Of a stretch of 64,000 bases of DNA, positions 1-9,508 are shown one piece after another. Origin of the DNA: Saccharum officinarum (taxonomy: Eukaryota; Streptophyta; Magnoliopsida; Poales; Poaceae); contig CM036179.1 of assembly GCA_020631735.1 (NCBI GenBank), forward strand, positions 26,403,063 through 26,467,062. Direction: 5' to 3'. Below the pieces are notes generated by a model. The model had not been told where the DNA came from, searched no databases, and was given only the letters and a program-made list of their open reading frames with translations. The position numbers and the translations under genes are program-made. The stretch's first letter is position 1; each line of letters opens with the position of its first letter.

Positions 1-973
1 ATATATTGATCCCAAAAAGTCTAGGAAGGCATCTGGAATTACAAATAAGCATCACTATGAAGTGGATTGTTTTAATGAGGTTATAGATTGGCTAGTTCAA
101 GAGCTTGATAGCCGCTTTAATGAGACAAGCTCTCAATTACTTGTTTGTTCAGCCGCTTTCAATCCAAGAGATTCATTTCATGATTTTGATGTGGAGAGTT
201 TGATAAATCTAGCAAAGTTTTATCCTGATGATTTTAGCTCTGGAGATCTGAGGGATCTTAGGCACTACCTTGGCCTGTACATTGCTGATGTAAGAGAAGA
301 CAATCGATTCTCCAGCATAAATACTATCAGTGAGCTTTCACAAAAAATGGTGGAGACAAGAAAAGATATTTGTTATCCATTGGTTTATCGACTTTTGAAA
401 CTTGTGTTGGTATTGCCAATTGCTACTGCAACGGTGGAGAGAATATTTTCGGGGATGAAAATTGTCAAAACAACTCTTAGTAATCGCATAGGTGATGCAC
501 ACTTGAGTAATAGACTTATTTGCTATGTGGAGAAAGAAGAATTAAAGAAAGTTACCAATGATGCTGTGGTTCATCGCTTCATGAACATGGAAGGAAAAGG
601 GCGTAGATTTGATCTATAAGAGGTAATGTATATCTTTTCAATTTTCAATGATATATTATATAAATTGTTTGCTTACAATGAACGGTTTATTTCTTTTTCT
701 TTAGGTCATTGGGGATTTCATGGTTGAGGATTGCATTTTGCAAATGCCGATAAACTTTTGTTGTTATAATTGTGGGATTTTGTTACTATATTTTGGTAAA
801 TGGTAAGCACAAATTCACTATTACTGTTACTTCGTTGTTCATGTACATCAATATTGCTTGTTTTAAATTATTCATGCTAAAATTATAGCTATATTGTTAT
901 TAAGTTATATTATCGCTCGGTCATTAGACCGTAAGGTCACACCCCCCTCCATAATTCTCTAGCTCCGCCACTG
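1..973 (+). mobile_element. hAT DNA transposon, 3' portion (5' part outside window)
   Basis: The element enters from the left edge and carries the end of a transposase frame (2-619), about 350 bp of AT-rich 3' sequence, and a terminal inverted repeat ending at 973. Read inward, that end starts CAGTGGCGGAGCTAG, the typical terminus of grass hAT elements. The next 8 bases (974-981, GGTGGCGG) would be the target duplication; the partner copy lies outside the window. The boundary is well supported by the terminus; the family is inferred from the transposase. Confidence 0.8.
2..619 (+). CDS. hAT transposase, C-terminal part (zinc-finger MYM-type protein 1-like), partial at 5' end
   Basis: The frame is open from the window edge to the TAA at 617-619, so the real start is upstream; the GTG at 62 is not a start. 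The product is the C-terminal third of a hAT transposase of the TTF/zinc-finger MYM1-like type, which cuts and pastes its own element. The C-terminal dimerisation domain is clear: a hydrophobic LVLPIATATVERIFSGMK stretch about 70 residues before the end, then LSNRLICYVEKEEL. No frame break is seen in the visible 205 codons, so the copy may be recent. The N-terminal BED/TTF finger and most of the catalytic domain cannot be inspected. Confidence 0.85.
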   Translation, partial: YIDPKKSRKASGITNKHHYEVDCFNEVIDWLVQELDSRFNETSSQLLVCSAAFNPRDSFHDFDVESLINLAKFYPDDFSSGDLRDLRHYLGLYIADVREDNRFSSINTISELSQKMVETRKDICYPLVYRLLKLVLVLPIATATVERIFSGMKIVKTTLSNRIGDAHLSNRLICYVEKEELKKVTNDAVVHRFMNMEGKGRRFDL

Positions 974-1136
974 GGTGGCGGCGGAGGTGCGCCCGGCCGT
1001 CAGCAGCCGCACGCCACCATACCTGGAGGGTATGGGCCTGGACGACGTCATCGGCATGGGCGACTTCTCCGATCTGTTCTATGTCGGTGCTGCCAGTGAA
1101 CGGAGTGACGGTTGTTACGGCGGTTTCCCGTATTGA
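974..1136 (+). pseudogene. GC-rich open-frame tail next to the hAT end, possible host gene 3' end
   Basis: Immediately beyond the hAT terminus the base composition jumps to GC-rich. A frame (codons in phase with 975) stays open for about 53 codons and stops with TGA at 1134-1136. It includes LEGMGLDDVIGMGDFSDLF followed by a short tail. The acidic, hydrophobic-patterned end resembles the C-termini of plant transcription factors such as AP2/ERF proteins, but I do not recognise the gene. It could be a coding 3' end disrupted by the hAT insertion. After the stop, 1137-1421 is AT-rich with no visible gene. Confidence 0.35.
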
Positions 1137-1421
1137 TGTACAGAGATTGGCTTTGCGAGAACAATCGAATTACGTACAAAATAGTTTACTTATACAACCA
1201 TTCCATTCATTTTTCCCCCGTTTCAGTATAGTTTGTATATGTACTTGTACCCCTGTAAAGGATTCATTGTAAATTTTGAAACTACTCGATAATTTTTGGC
1301 TCTCAAGCCTGAACTGAACTGCCTCGACAAAGATGTGATTCGATCAAGTAAACAACTCTTTTTTAAAAAAAAATCTAAGTAAACAACTCTTAAAGAAACA
1401 AACCGCTTTGTGCATGAGAAG

Positions 1422-2551
1422 CTGAGGCGGAGCCACCACTAGGGCGAGCTAAGGCGGCCGCCCTAGGTCCTCCTGGCCTAGCACCACATCCCCACCCCCT
1501 GGAGGCCACCGGGGTTCTAGACGAAGAGGCAAAGACGGCGGCGCGCGGCGGTGTTTTTCTTCAGCGGGGCAGAGGAACAGAGTGTAGACAGGGAGCAGAG
1601 GAGTCATGGCCTCATGGGCCGCGGTCACTCGCATTGGCCCAGCCTAGGCCCAGCATCAGGCGGCCATTTAGGGGTCTTCGCTCGCTCACCACCTCACCTC
1701 GCGACTCCCCGCTGCGCTGACTGTCGCTGTCCGCCCTCCAGGCTCGCGCACGCCGGTCGCTGCCTCGCCGCCGCCGCGCGGCGCGCCCGCTCCGGCCGCC
1801 GGCCGCTGGCGGATCCTGCCCGTCTCCCCGGGCCCCGGCCGAGGACGCGACCACGCCCTAGGCAGCCAGGCCCCAACCGCTGCTGCTCCTCGGCGCTGGC
1901 GGCCGGCTAGCTCCAGGTGACCGCCGGCCTCTGCCCCAGCCGGCCGAGGCCCCACCCTCAGGGCTCAGGACCCAGCCGGCCTTGATTTGTGAATTCTGAT
2001 TTAGTCATTTGGTGATTTCTGTTTTCTGATTTGGTTAATTTTAGGAATTAGGATATTGAACTATTGGTCATTTGGATTTTGGTGATGGATGTGGATGAGG
2101 GATCAGATGAAGCCATTGTGGGTTGGGGAGGAGATGAGCCATTTTGTGCTATATTGAGAAGGAGATTTTTAGAGGCCTGATCCTGAGAAAATTAAGAGGA
2201 CTTTCCAATCCACGAAAGATAGGAAGATGAGTTTACCACCTTCGAAGCGGCCTAGATGTTCTTAGTGTTTTACGAAAGGTATGACTGTATGCCCTTTTAC
2301 ATTCTTCAATACTTTTATGATTAATGTCATTTTCTAATTGACTTGTTTTAAAATTGGCAGAATTTGTACTTCATTTCTCCATTGAAATGTCTATTATTGA
2401 TAATTCCATTATTAAAAGGGAACATCTCTATTGAAACATCTATTCTTGTTGGTTGTTCTAATTTTTTGCCCAAACATGTAAGCTGTCGTTGGTCGCCAAA
2501 AGTTTATAGTAAGTCTGCCCTAGGTCAGTTCCCGGGCTGGATTCGCCACTG
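1422..2551. mobile_element. non-autonomous hAT element, 1130 bp, with 8-bp TSD
   Basis: ATGAGAAG occurs at 1414-1421 and again at 2552-2559, an exact 8-bp target duplication. The ends are imperfect inverted repeats: left CTGAGGCGGAGCCACC, right read inward CAGTGGCGAATCCAGCC. The 5' half is very GC-rich (1430-1990) and the 3' half AT-rich. No intact transposase is present. A few possible remnant codons occur near 2083-2260 but are interrupted by stops. The open frames in the GC-rich half occur on both strands and look like composition artefacts. Confidence 0.8.
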
Positions 2552-2777
2552 ATGAGAAGGTACCAAACATGATTAATTGTTTTACTTTAACAATGTGCAT
2601 GGGCACATAAAGTGGTATTCCTGGGTATTCCTATACCCAATTATTTACGTACTATTAAGTATATATTTATGTATGCTTATCTATATTTATTTCTAATATT
2701 AAACACCCAAAAAATCTTTCCTATTTTTTGGTCTGGCCTATCCCTCTCGCACTCTTTTTTCTGTCAATTTTTTTGTT

Positions 2778-3395
2778 CACGTAGTGTCTTGCTGAGTATG
2801 TTCTATTGTTTCTGCAAATTGGAATCTAATTATTCATTCTTCAGTCGGATCTTTGTACTTATTTTTCAACTGTTGCTGCAGCCAAAAAGTTGCTGATGCT
2901 ACAGTAGTTAAAGAGAGGAAAAAAGCAAAAGCTGCAACTGCAGCTGCAGTTCAGCAGAAGCGAACAACCTGAATTTTTGTGTTCACGTAGTTTTTTGCTG
3001 AGTCTATTTTATTGTTTCTGCAAATTGGAATCTAATTATTCATTTTTCAGTCAGATCTTTGTACTTATTTTTCAGCTGTTCGGCAGCTGGCTGCTGCAGC
3101 CAAAAATTGCTGCTGTTACAGTAGTTAAAGAGGAGGAAAAAAAGCAAAAGCTGCAACTGCAGCTGCAGTTCAGCAGAAGCGAACAGCCTGAATTTTTGTG
3201 TTCACGTAGTTTCTTGTTGAGTCAGTTCTATTCTTTCGGCAAATTGGAATCTAATTATTCATTTTTCAGTCCGATCTTTGTACTTATTTTTCAGCTGTTC
3301 GGCAGCAGCAGCTGCTACAGTAGTTAAAAGAGGAGGAAAAAAAAGCAAAAGCTGCAGCTGCAGCTACAGCTGCAGTTCAGCAGAAGCGAAAGCCT
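2778..3395 (+). repeat. three tandem copies of a ~206-219-bp unit
   Basis: Units begin at the motif CACGTAGT at 2778, 2984 and 3203, giving periods of 206 and 219 bp. Each contains the same order of blocks: CTGCAAATTGGAATCTAATT, a pyrimidine stretch ending TTTTTCAG, a CAG/CTG-rich block, a purine run, then repeated CTGCAG sites and GTTCAGCAGAAGCG. The last block could be read as alanine-rich coding sequence preceded by an acceptor-like TTTTTCAG, so the units might be duplicated exons. No continuous gene is visible. The unit is not one I recognise. Confidence 0.75.
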
Positions 3396-3893
3396 GAGTC
3401 CAAATCCTATTTTTCTTCAAAACTCCTTTACAAAACAAATCCAAATATGAATGTCACAACACGTATCACATTGGAAATCAAGTTCGAGTACATCTTTATT
3501 TCTTTTAGAACTCTTAAAGGTAGCACCAATCGTCATTTTCTTTACTTTCCACAAGCGGCATAGCTAGCGCCCGGATGTCTGGACGTTTTCCCCCGTCCTC
3601 CGACACCTGCACTCGCGTCACATCGGACGCCCCCACGCTCGCATCAGATCCCACGCCAACGAATCACGTCTGGCCATCCGTGATCCATCCCGCGCTAGCG
3701 ACTGCGTTCAACCACCTGCGACTCAGTCCCATCCCGACTACGCCCCGGCGTCAAGCCCGTCGCGCTCCTCCCCCCCCCCCCGACGTGTCGCGCTCCTCCC
3801 CTCGCCACAACGCCATCCCTATCGCGCCCTCATCATCCACCGCGCTCTGTCTCGGACGCGCCCCTTCTCCCATCCTAACGTCTCATCTCCTCT

Positions 3894-4475
3894 GCAACAT
3901 CCATCTGACCGTTGCAACATATGCAGTATACTCTTGAAACATACCTGTATAGCCATTGCAACATCCATATGAAACACATGAAACATGCGTCTAAAATAGC
4001 TAAAACATTTGGAGCATCGAGAAGAGAGGGAGGGGGCGGTGGATGCCCAGCCGGCGCCGAGAGGAGGGGACACCGAGACAGCAGAAGGCGAGGAGGGGGT
4101 GCAACACCTGATCTAGTTTTGAAACATCTAGATGAAACATTTGCAACATACATCTAGAGACAGATGAAACACTTGAAATATGTCTAAAACACTTGAAACA
4201 CTCGAAAAGCCATTGCAAAGCATATGCGACATCCAGATAAAACACTTGCAACATATGTGTGAAACATATACAACATCCAAATAAACATATTTGCAACATA
4301 CATCTGAAAAAACAGATGAAACATTTGGAACAGACGCTCACAATATACGTGTATAGCCATTGCAACATATGCAACATCCCGATCTACTTTTGCAACATCC
4401 ACATGAAACACTTGCAACATGCATATGAAACACCTGAAACACTTGAAACATATGCTTGCAACATGTTATGTGCGA
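3894..4475 (+). repeat. degenerate short tandem repeat, TGAAACA / GCAACAT units
   Basis: About 580 bp consist largely of alternating variants of TGAAACAYYTG and GCAACATNNN, spaced about 12-18 bp apart, interrupted near 4015-4125 by a GC-rich block. The open frames across it are a by-product of the periodicity. There is no CRISPR-like structure because the units themselves vary. Confidence 0.7.
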
Positions 4476-4479
4476 CACT

Positions 4480-4828
4480 CTAGTGGACGGCGACCACCAT
4501 GTCTGGCGAGCCTCGAGGCGGTCGTGAAGTACGGCACGACCACGATGCCCTTGCCATCTCTAGCCACTGGAGGAGGTGATGAGGAGGACGTCGGCGACGA
4601 TGAGGCGGCGGATGTGCGAGAGTGTACTGGTACCCGTAGCGGAAGCCATCTAAGGATATGAGCAACACCATGGGCTTGGGGGAGCTTGGAGAGCGGCAGC
4701 GTGGTAGCGGACGTCGCGGTCACGACGGTGAGGGGCGGGCGGAGCAGGACGAAGGTCGTGGCGGCGACGATGGCCATTATGAGGAGGAGCAGGAGGCAGG
4801 GGCCGAATGAGGGTTGGGGTGCAGCCAT
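4480..4828 (-). pseudogene. nucleotide pyrophosphatase/phosphodiesterase (NPP) exon fragment, frameshifted
   Basis: The minus strand starts with an ATG at 4828 and encodes a short N-terminus, a hydrophobic membrane-anchor segment (LLLLLIMAIVAATTFVLL) and PLSKLP. After a frame change the conserved VLLISLDGFRYGYQY motif follows, then after another shift HIRRLIV. This order (anchor, then LLISxDGFRxGY) is that of plant ectonucleotide pyrophosphatase/phosphodiesterases, where the Asp in the SDGFR-type motif is a metal ligand. Only about the first 100 of some 450 residues are present. The two frame changes and the loss of the catalytic Thr region make it non-functional. Sequence beyond about 4600 does not match the family by eye and may be joined from elsewhere. 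Confidence 0.6.
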
Positions 4829-5117
4829 GAAGGAGGAGAGGAGAGTGGCGGTGGGCTGCAGCTAGTCACTGGGGTCCAGACCTCGACTAAGTGGGGCAGA
4901 GACGCCATCGGCGGACGGTGCTTTGACTATAGGACTTGGGGAGAGCAAGAGTGGACTGGATCTAGCAAAAGCAGAACGTGTGTGCGGCTCGCGGCTGGCA
5001 GCTTGCGGAGTGGGAGATTTTTATTTTAAGAGGCAGCGTGTAGTATCAGATATTTATGATGAGTACAATAAGTGAACGACGTGAAGCCATGTAGTGTCTG
5101 GCGTTCGGACGCCCTAA

Positions 5118-5699
5118 TCATAGTGTTACCGTTCCACAAGGCCCTTGTGTGTGGCATGAATTTCCAGCTCGATTGAATAATGCCTCCATGGACAGGAAGA
5201 CACATTTGCATCCAAACAAGCTCACTGGTACTTGCAAAGTTGCAATCTTCACAGTATAATGTGTGGAATCACTTTTGGTTAGTTGATTTGATAGTATATA
5301 TAATAATTGCAGTCAGAGGTCGAGTTACATATGCGTGTTAATTAGTTAGTGTAATGTGTCGTCGCTACAATTTTTCTTCCTTACTGCAATGCCTCCCATA
5401 AAATCCTTTCTTCCTATGCATCTTCTTATGCATCTATGATGAAATTCAGCAACGGTTAAGAAAGGATGGGGTTCCATTTGACCGATAAACTAACACTAAG
5501 TGATTCTCATTTCTTTTGTAAAGTAAATGTTAGGATGACGAGAACACAATGATTGTTTTCGAAAGGATGGCAGAAGCTTTGCTCCAGGTCTTCTTAGATG
5601 GCAAAAAAGGGTAAAAGTATTAGCCATTTTTTACGGAAAAAAATGCAAAACGAACACTTAGTTTACTAGTAATAACAAAAGATAAAAAAAAAATAAGAA
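5118..5699. other. no gene seen
   Basis: AT-rich unique-looking sequence with short open frames on both strands that lack codon character. I see no RNA gene, repeat array or transposon end here. Confidence 0.5.
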
Positions 5700-5707
5700 A
5701 CCACACA

Positions 5708-5800
5708 CTACCGTTCGCTTTCACTAAAAAGCCAGGCTGAAAAGTACTATTCGCTGATTTATTATGAGAAAAAACACTGTACCATGACTGATAAGCCAGA
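5708..5800. mobile_element. MITE relic (GTTCGCTT...CACTGTACCATG family)
   Basis: The core CTGATTTATTATGAGA plus AAAACACTGTACCATG, flanked by GCC-containing inverted blocks (AGCCAGGCTG and TGATAAGCCAG), matches a very common grass miniature inverted-repeat element. The ends are decayed and no clean target duplication is visible. A sibling with the same core lies at 6091-6180. Confidence 0.5.
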
Positions 5801-6090
5801 CTATCCCAGGTCTCCAAAATCTAACATCTAGGATTATTGTCCGTCCGTGCAGCTTTTACTAGCTCCAAACCAAATAAGCCCTGGGGCAGCTCCTCACCAC
5901 AATGTGTCCCATCATCCACGGACATAATTGATCGAGTTTGCCTTCTTTTGACAAATATTTCTGTAATCTCTACGTGCAATAACGAACATGATTGATCATC
6001 TTTTTGACAAATATATTTATGTAATCTCTACTTGCAATCATTGTTTTGAGTGTAGTTCATAGTGTGTGACCCAGTGTTCCAGTAATAATT

Positions 6091-6180
6091 GGCCTTGTTC
6101 GGCTGGCTGGTGGCTGGTGTTGATTTGTTGTGAGAGAAAAACACTGCTGGCTGGCTGGCAGCCAGCCAGCCGAACAAGCT
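6091..6180. mobile_element. short MITE with ~20-bp terminal inverted repeats
   Basis: Left end GGCCTTGTTCGGCTGGCTGG and right end CCAGCCAGCCGAACAAGC are near-perfect inverted repeats around the core TTGATTTGTTGTGAGAG then AAAACACTGCTGG. The whole 90 bp could fold as a hairpin. The core matches the relic at 5708-5800, so the two are related copies. Confidence 0.7.
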
Positions 6181-6776
6181 GAATATTCTTTTGTCCGCCT
6201 ACAATTGTATTCAAACATATAGCCAACTCGCATCAAAACAGTCTTACTTCAAGATATCAGACATCCACACCACTCGTCAAAACTGATAGAGAGAAGAAAA
6301 TGACGTCAGCATAACATGCATATGCTCATAATTCATAACTACAACAGCGGGGCACCATTATGAAAGGCAACCTCATAACAAGTTACCAGCAGATCAGAAT
6401 TGTAGTATCTATCTGAAGGAAATAGACCCACTCATCACATTGATCATATCATACCCATCTCAGGAATATAGATCACCTCAAGAGATTTGCCTTATCATAT
6501 GAATTCACCAAAGAACTAGGTAGCAGGGCAAAACAAATCAGTAAACTGAGGGCCCGCCTAATGCTTCCTAGTTTCAGTTTTTTTAGTTGTTGCAACTTGG
6601 TGAAACCCAAGTGCAGATGCTCTGGATGAGATCATCAGCAGCAGATTAAACAGCTGATAACCACTTAACCAACTACCAGAGTGCCTATACATGTCTAGAC
6701 GATACTGTTTCCTAGCTACATATATATGTTGTAACATCACTGCTAAGGGATTAAAACTTCACCTAATTGTCTGGTG
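6181..6776. other. 3' flank of the zinc-ribbon gene
   Basis: AT-rich, no coding signal. The part adjoining 6777 should include the 3' UTR of the minus-strand gene that ends there; the poly(A) site cannot be placed from sequence alone. Confidence 0.4.
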
Positions 6777-7504
6777 TTACATTGAACATTTGTCGATCTT
6801 GCTTTTGGTCAGCTGAAATGCTGGAATCACCCAGGCTCCACAGCTGCACTGCATGCCAGCCCAGTTGAATTGTCCCAGACGAGCTTTACATCCCATGCAA
6901 AAGAGCTTGTTCGCAACATATCCTTCTTCCACTGCAAATAGAACATGGAGCAGACGAGAACATCAGAGATTCATGACAATGATCTAAAAACAAGAGGTAA
7001 AACATCATGCGTGGAAAACTGACCAGTTTGCATCCACTTCATGGGCTCCACGAAGATGCATGGACATTCTGGTTTTTCGCCATCCTCTTGCACATTAGAC
7101 TGTTTTCCTGCTCTGAAGCTTTTGCCACCCGCACCTACTTCATGGGTAACAACAAATTCTTGTGTTGCAAGCATTCTCCGGCATTTTCTGCAGCGGTAAA
7201 TAACACCTGGATCAGAAGTTCGCTTCTCTGGGTTAACATCAGATTCTGCAGCCGTTTCATGGCATGTTTCCATAGGTTCTTCATTAACCACTAAGCTTGC
7301 CTCTGGAACAGCTTGCTTTTCTGGGATAATATCAGTTTCCACCACTGCGCCCTGACATGTTTCCACAGGCTCTTGGTTAACCTCAGATACTGGAGTTTCA
7401 TCAGTTTCCTTTTCTGGGTTAACATGATTTTCCATGGGATTTTGACTGATCTCTGGTCCCAGCTTCTGATGAATCCCCGAGTTGGGCGTCTGACTGGTTT
7501 CCAT
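6777..7504 (-). CDS. DUSP12/At4g18593-like zinc-binding protein (two coding exons, 211 aa)
   Basis: Coding exons are 7504-7024 and 6931-6777, joined by a 92-bp GT-AG intron (7023-6932) whose removal keeps phase across MQT|VEEG. The first AUG in frame is at 7504; TAA is at 6779-6777. The N-terminal ~98 residues are acidic, low in structure and contain three degenerate repeats ending in (N)PEK (about residues 29-32, 61-63, 91-94). The C-terminal half holds the conserved part: YRCRKCRRM (103-111), CPCIFVEPMKWMQ (147-159), LFCMGCKARLG (170-180) and QCSCGAWV (188-195), whose cysteines should bind zinc. It matches the zinc-ribbon end of dual-specificity phosphatase 12 and the plant At4g18593 family, which lacks the phosphatase domain, so catalysis is not expected. 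The role is unknown; RNA or ribosome-related binding is possible by analogy with DUSP12. The frame is intact. Confidence 0.85.
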
Positions 7505-7580
7505 CTCCTTCAAGCCACATAATACTAAAATTTGCATACATGCAACAACCCTAGAATAATAATATATAAAGTAAACTTAC

Positions 7581-7648
7581 CATGTTTTTTAAACTTGAAA
7601 TTAAAGCCTCCATAAGTGCACAGAAGTTTGATTTGATATTGCCCACAC
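7581..7648 (-). promoter_or_regulatory. 5' UTR exon 2 of the zinc-ribbon gene, carrying an upstream ORF
   Basis: A 68-bp exon is bounded by a CTGCAG acceptor and a GTAAGT donor and joins the acceptor TTTTAG at 7524. It carries AUG at 7613; after splicing that AUG opens a 15-codon uORF whose TGA lies only 5 nt before the main AUG at 7504. Such a uORF would be expected to lower or condition translation of the main frame. In the main frame the sequence stays open upstream through this exon into exon 1 without any AUG. Confidence 0.55.
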
Positions 7649-8529
7649 CTGCAGTGTTAACAGAAACAATAAGAGATCTGAATAGCGCTTGTAACACATA
7701 TAAAGCAAAAAAGTTTCATACAGACTGCAAACTAAACACAAATGTAGAAATGTAACTGCTAACATATAATTGAGAATGACAAAATTACAAAACCTAATGT
7801 TCAGCTATCTAAGCATCATTTGCAGTTAATTGCATGGTTTATAGAAAAAGCATTCCATAACTTGCAGAAGCACATCCCTTCTGATTATCGTGACACTGGG
7901 TTCAAACTACCCCAAGAATGTCCAATCTCTGAGGGCACTAACTATGATTCTGATAATTCAAGTCGTCATGCAGTAATGCCAAGTACAAAAAGCATTCAAG
8001 TCATCAGAATGTACTCATCCCGTTAGACTGTAAATTATTTAGCAATGCTGTCCACTGAACCAAACAGATTTGTCAGCATATGTGCCTAAAAGGAAATCCT
8101 TAAGCTCTTTTTATTAAACTATCTGGTGTGCTGGACAACATAAGATGGGCCGGAACCGGAATTTGGGATAGCTACTACAATAGCCAAGAAGAAATAAAGC
8201 CTACAGTGAGTCGCAAAAAAAAAGAAAAAAGAAAGAAATAAAGCCTACAAGATCTTTGACAACACAGTTAATCTCTCATAGCATTATCAAAATCAGTCAA
8301 CATTATTGCTGATGCGGGTATTTTGTTTCAGGAAGTAACTCTTTTTTTATTTGATCACGTTGTGTAGTCCACTGCTATGCTACAGCCTACCAAAAATGTT
8401 GGCAAATCCAATCATCGATGTGCAATTCAACCACAACACCATCAAACCCACATCACATTTTCTATGTGCCGTTGTGTTGCGCTAAACCAAGCAATTCCCT
8501 GTCAATTAGTTTGCATATAAAACAAGAAA

Positions 8530-8651
8530 TTATTGCATATCAGTTTCTTCCTACGGATTCAGCCGATACCTATTGCCAAACAAAACGAAGTTATTGTATA
8601 TCAGTTCCTTCCTACAGATTCAGCCGATACCTATCGCCAAACAAAACGAAG
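8530..8651. repeat. 61-bp direct tandem duplication
   Basis: Two adjacent copies, each containing CAGATTCAGCCGATACCTAT (first copy with CGGATT) and CAAAACGAAG, starting about 8530 and 8591 and differing by a few substitutions. It lies in the first intron of the zinc-ribbon gene. No known function. Confidence 0.8.
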
Positions 8652-8767
8652 TTAGGCATAATAGAAGTATACACTTGTAACTCGATCAGATATATTACGA
8701 ATACAAATAGCCAAATAGCTTAAGTTAGGGTTGTCAGTTCCGAAGGGAAGAGAAGGGGCTGGCATAC

Positions 8768-8945
8768 CTGGTGGTTGCTGTCGACGGGGAAGGGCCTGGA
8801 GAAGGGCCCGACGGATACCTGGGCGCCTGACGGCCTGACCTAGGGCGGCGGCGGCGGTTGCCCGTCGTCGACGAGCCGAGCGGGAGCGGGCTGGAGGCTG
8901 GTTAGGCTCAGCCCTCAGCCCTCAGGCGTGTTGACTGTTGAGCCG
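8768..8945 (-). other. 5' UTR exon 1 of the zinc-ribbon gene (inferred)
   Basis: GC-rich sequence (reverse strand) ending in CACCAG followed by the donor GTATGCC, upstream of the 5' UTR exon at 7648. It contains no AUG. The 5' end is not defined; the GC-rich block fades near 8950. The intervening 7649-8767 is intron, AT-rich, with one 61-bp tandem duplication. Confidence 0.5.
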
Positions 8946-8949
8946 GCCG

Positions 8950-9463
8950 TATGTCCCGTATCCGTCTATGAAAAGAGGATAACGTGGTTTCCTTTCCTTT
9001 TTCTTTCTTTCTGACCGAGCCCAGCACCGGCCCATTAAGGCATAGCCCATTTAAGATTGGTCCGATTATTAATCAACAGACAGGGAGGGAGTCGCAGTCG
9101 TCCGTGTATCTTTTGAGCATGGGTACCACCATTCTTACGAGCGCGGATAGACCACCATTTTTTACGAGCGCGGATAGATTAGGAATTAAAATAGTTGTTA
9201 GAGGACATTGTAAGTGGTTTTATCGAAATGCTGGAGATGCACTGTAGACTTTTTTTTTTGCCGCTTGCTGAGCCAGCAGTTCAGCATATGGCCCTCAATG
9301 AGAGCAATATTAACATGTCGCAACATCACTGAAAGATAGCTAACACAAACAGTTAGCGGAAATTACTGGGATTTGATGCAGATCCTTCAAACAATCCATT
9401 CAGCGTCTCTCAATTATATGCTAACTGTTGTTCATTACAGTTTCTAGATAATAGGGCTACAAT
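8950..9463. other. intergenic; no gene seen
   Basis: Upstream flank of the zinc-ribbon gene; it would contain its promoter. It has a poly(T) run at 9249-9258 and a short repeated phrase ACGAGCGCGGATAGA (9138 and 9168). No open frame with coding character. Confidence 0.45.
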
Positions 9464-9508
9464 TCGGTTGCAGACTGATTCCAGTGGCTAGATTCAGAAA
9501 CGAATAAA
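9464..9508. repeat. 45-bp block duplicated at 17331-17377
   Basis: The block starting TCGGTTGCAGACTGATTCCA and ending ACGAATAAA recurs at 17331-17377 with a 2-bp insertion (GGCTATAGATT versus GGCTAGATT). The second copy stops exactly at the first N gap. Confidence 0.9.

Larger units (their letters stand above)
3563..5115. mobile_element. possible Pack-MULE-like gene-fragment island
   Basis: GC-rich gene-derived sequence (3575-3900, 4466-5030) and a degenerate AACAT tract (3894-4475) are enclosed by short similar inverted ends: left GCGCCCGGATGTCTGG (from about 3565), right read inward GCGTCCGAACGCCAGAC (from about 5115). I see no 9-bp target duplication, so the boundaries are tentative. Carrying a truncated host-gene exon between inverted repeats is what Pack-MULEs do; a simple repeat-rich pseudogene region is the alternative. 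Confidence 0.35.

Noticed and set aside
1449..1955. Open frames on both strands in the GC-rich half of the small hAT element
   Set aside because: Simultaneous open frames in several phases are a composition effect; no motif and no splice context.
3894..4475. CRISPR-like spaced repeat
   Set aside because: Repeat units vary and spacing is irregular; the genome is plant nuclear.
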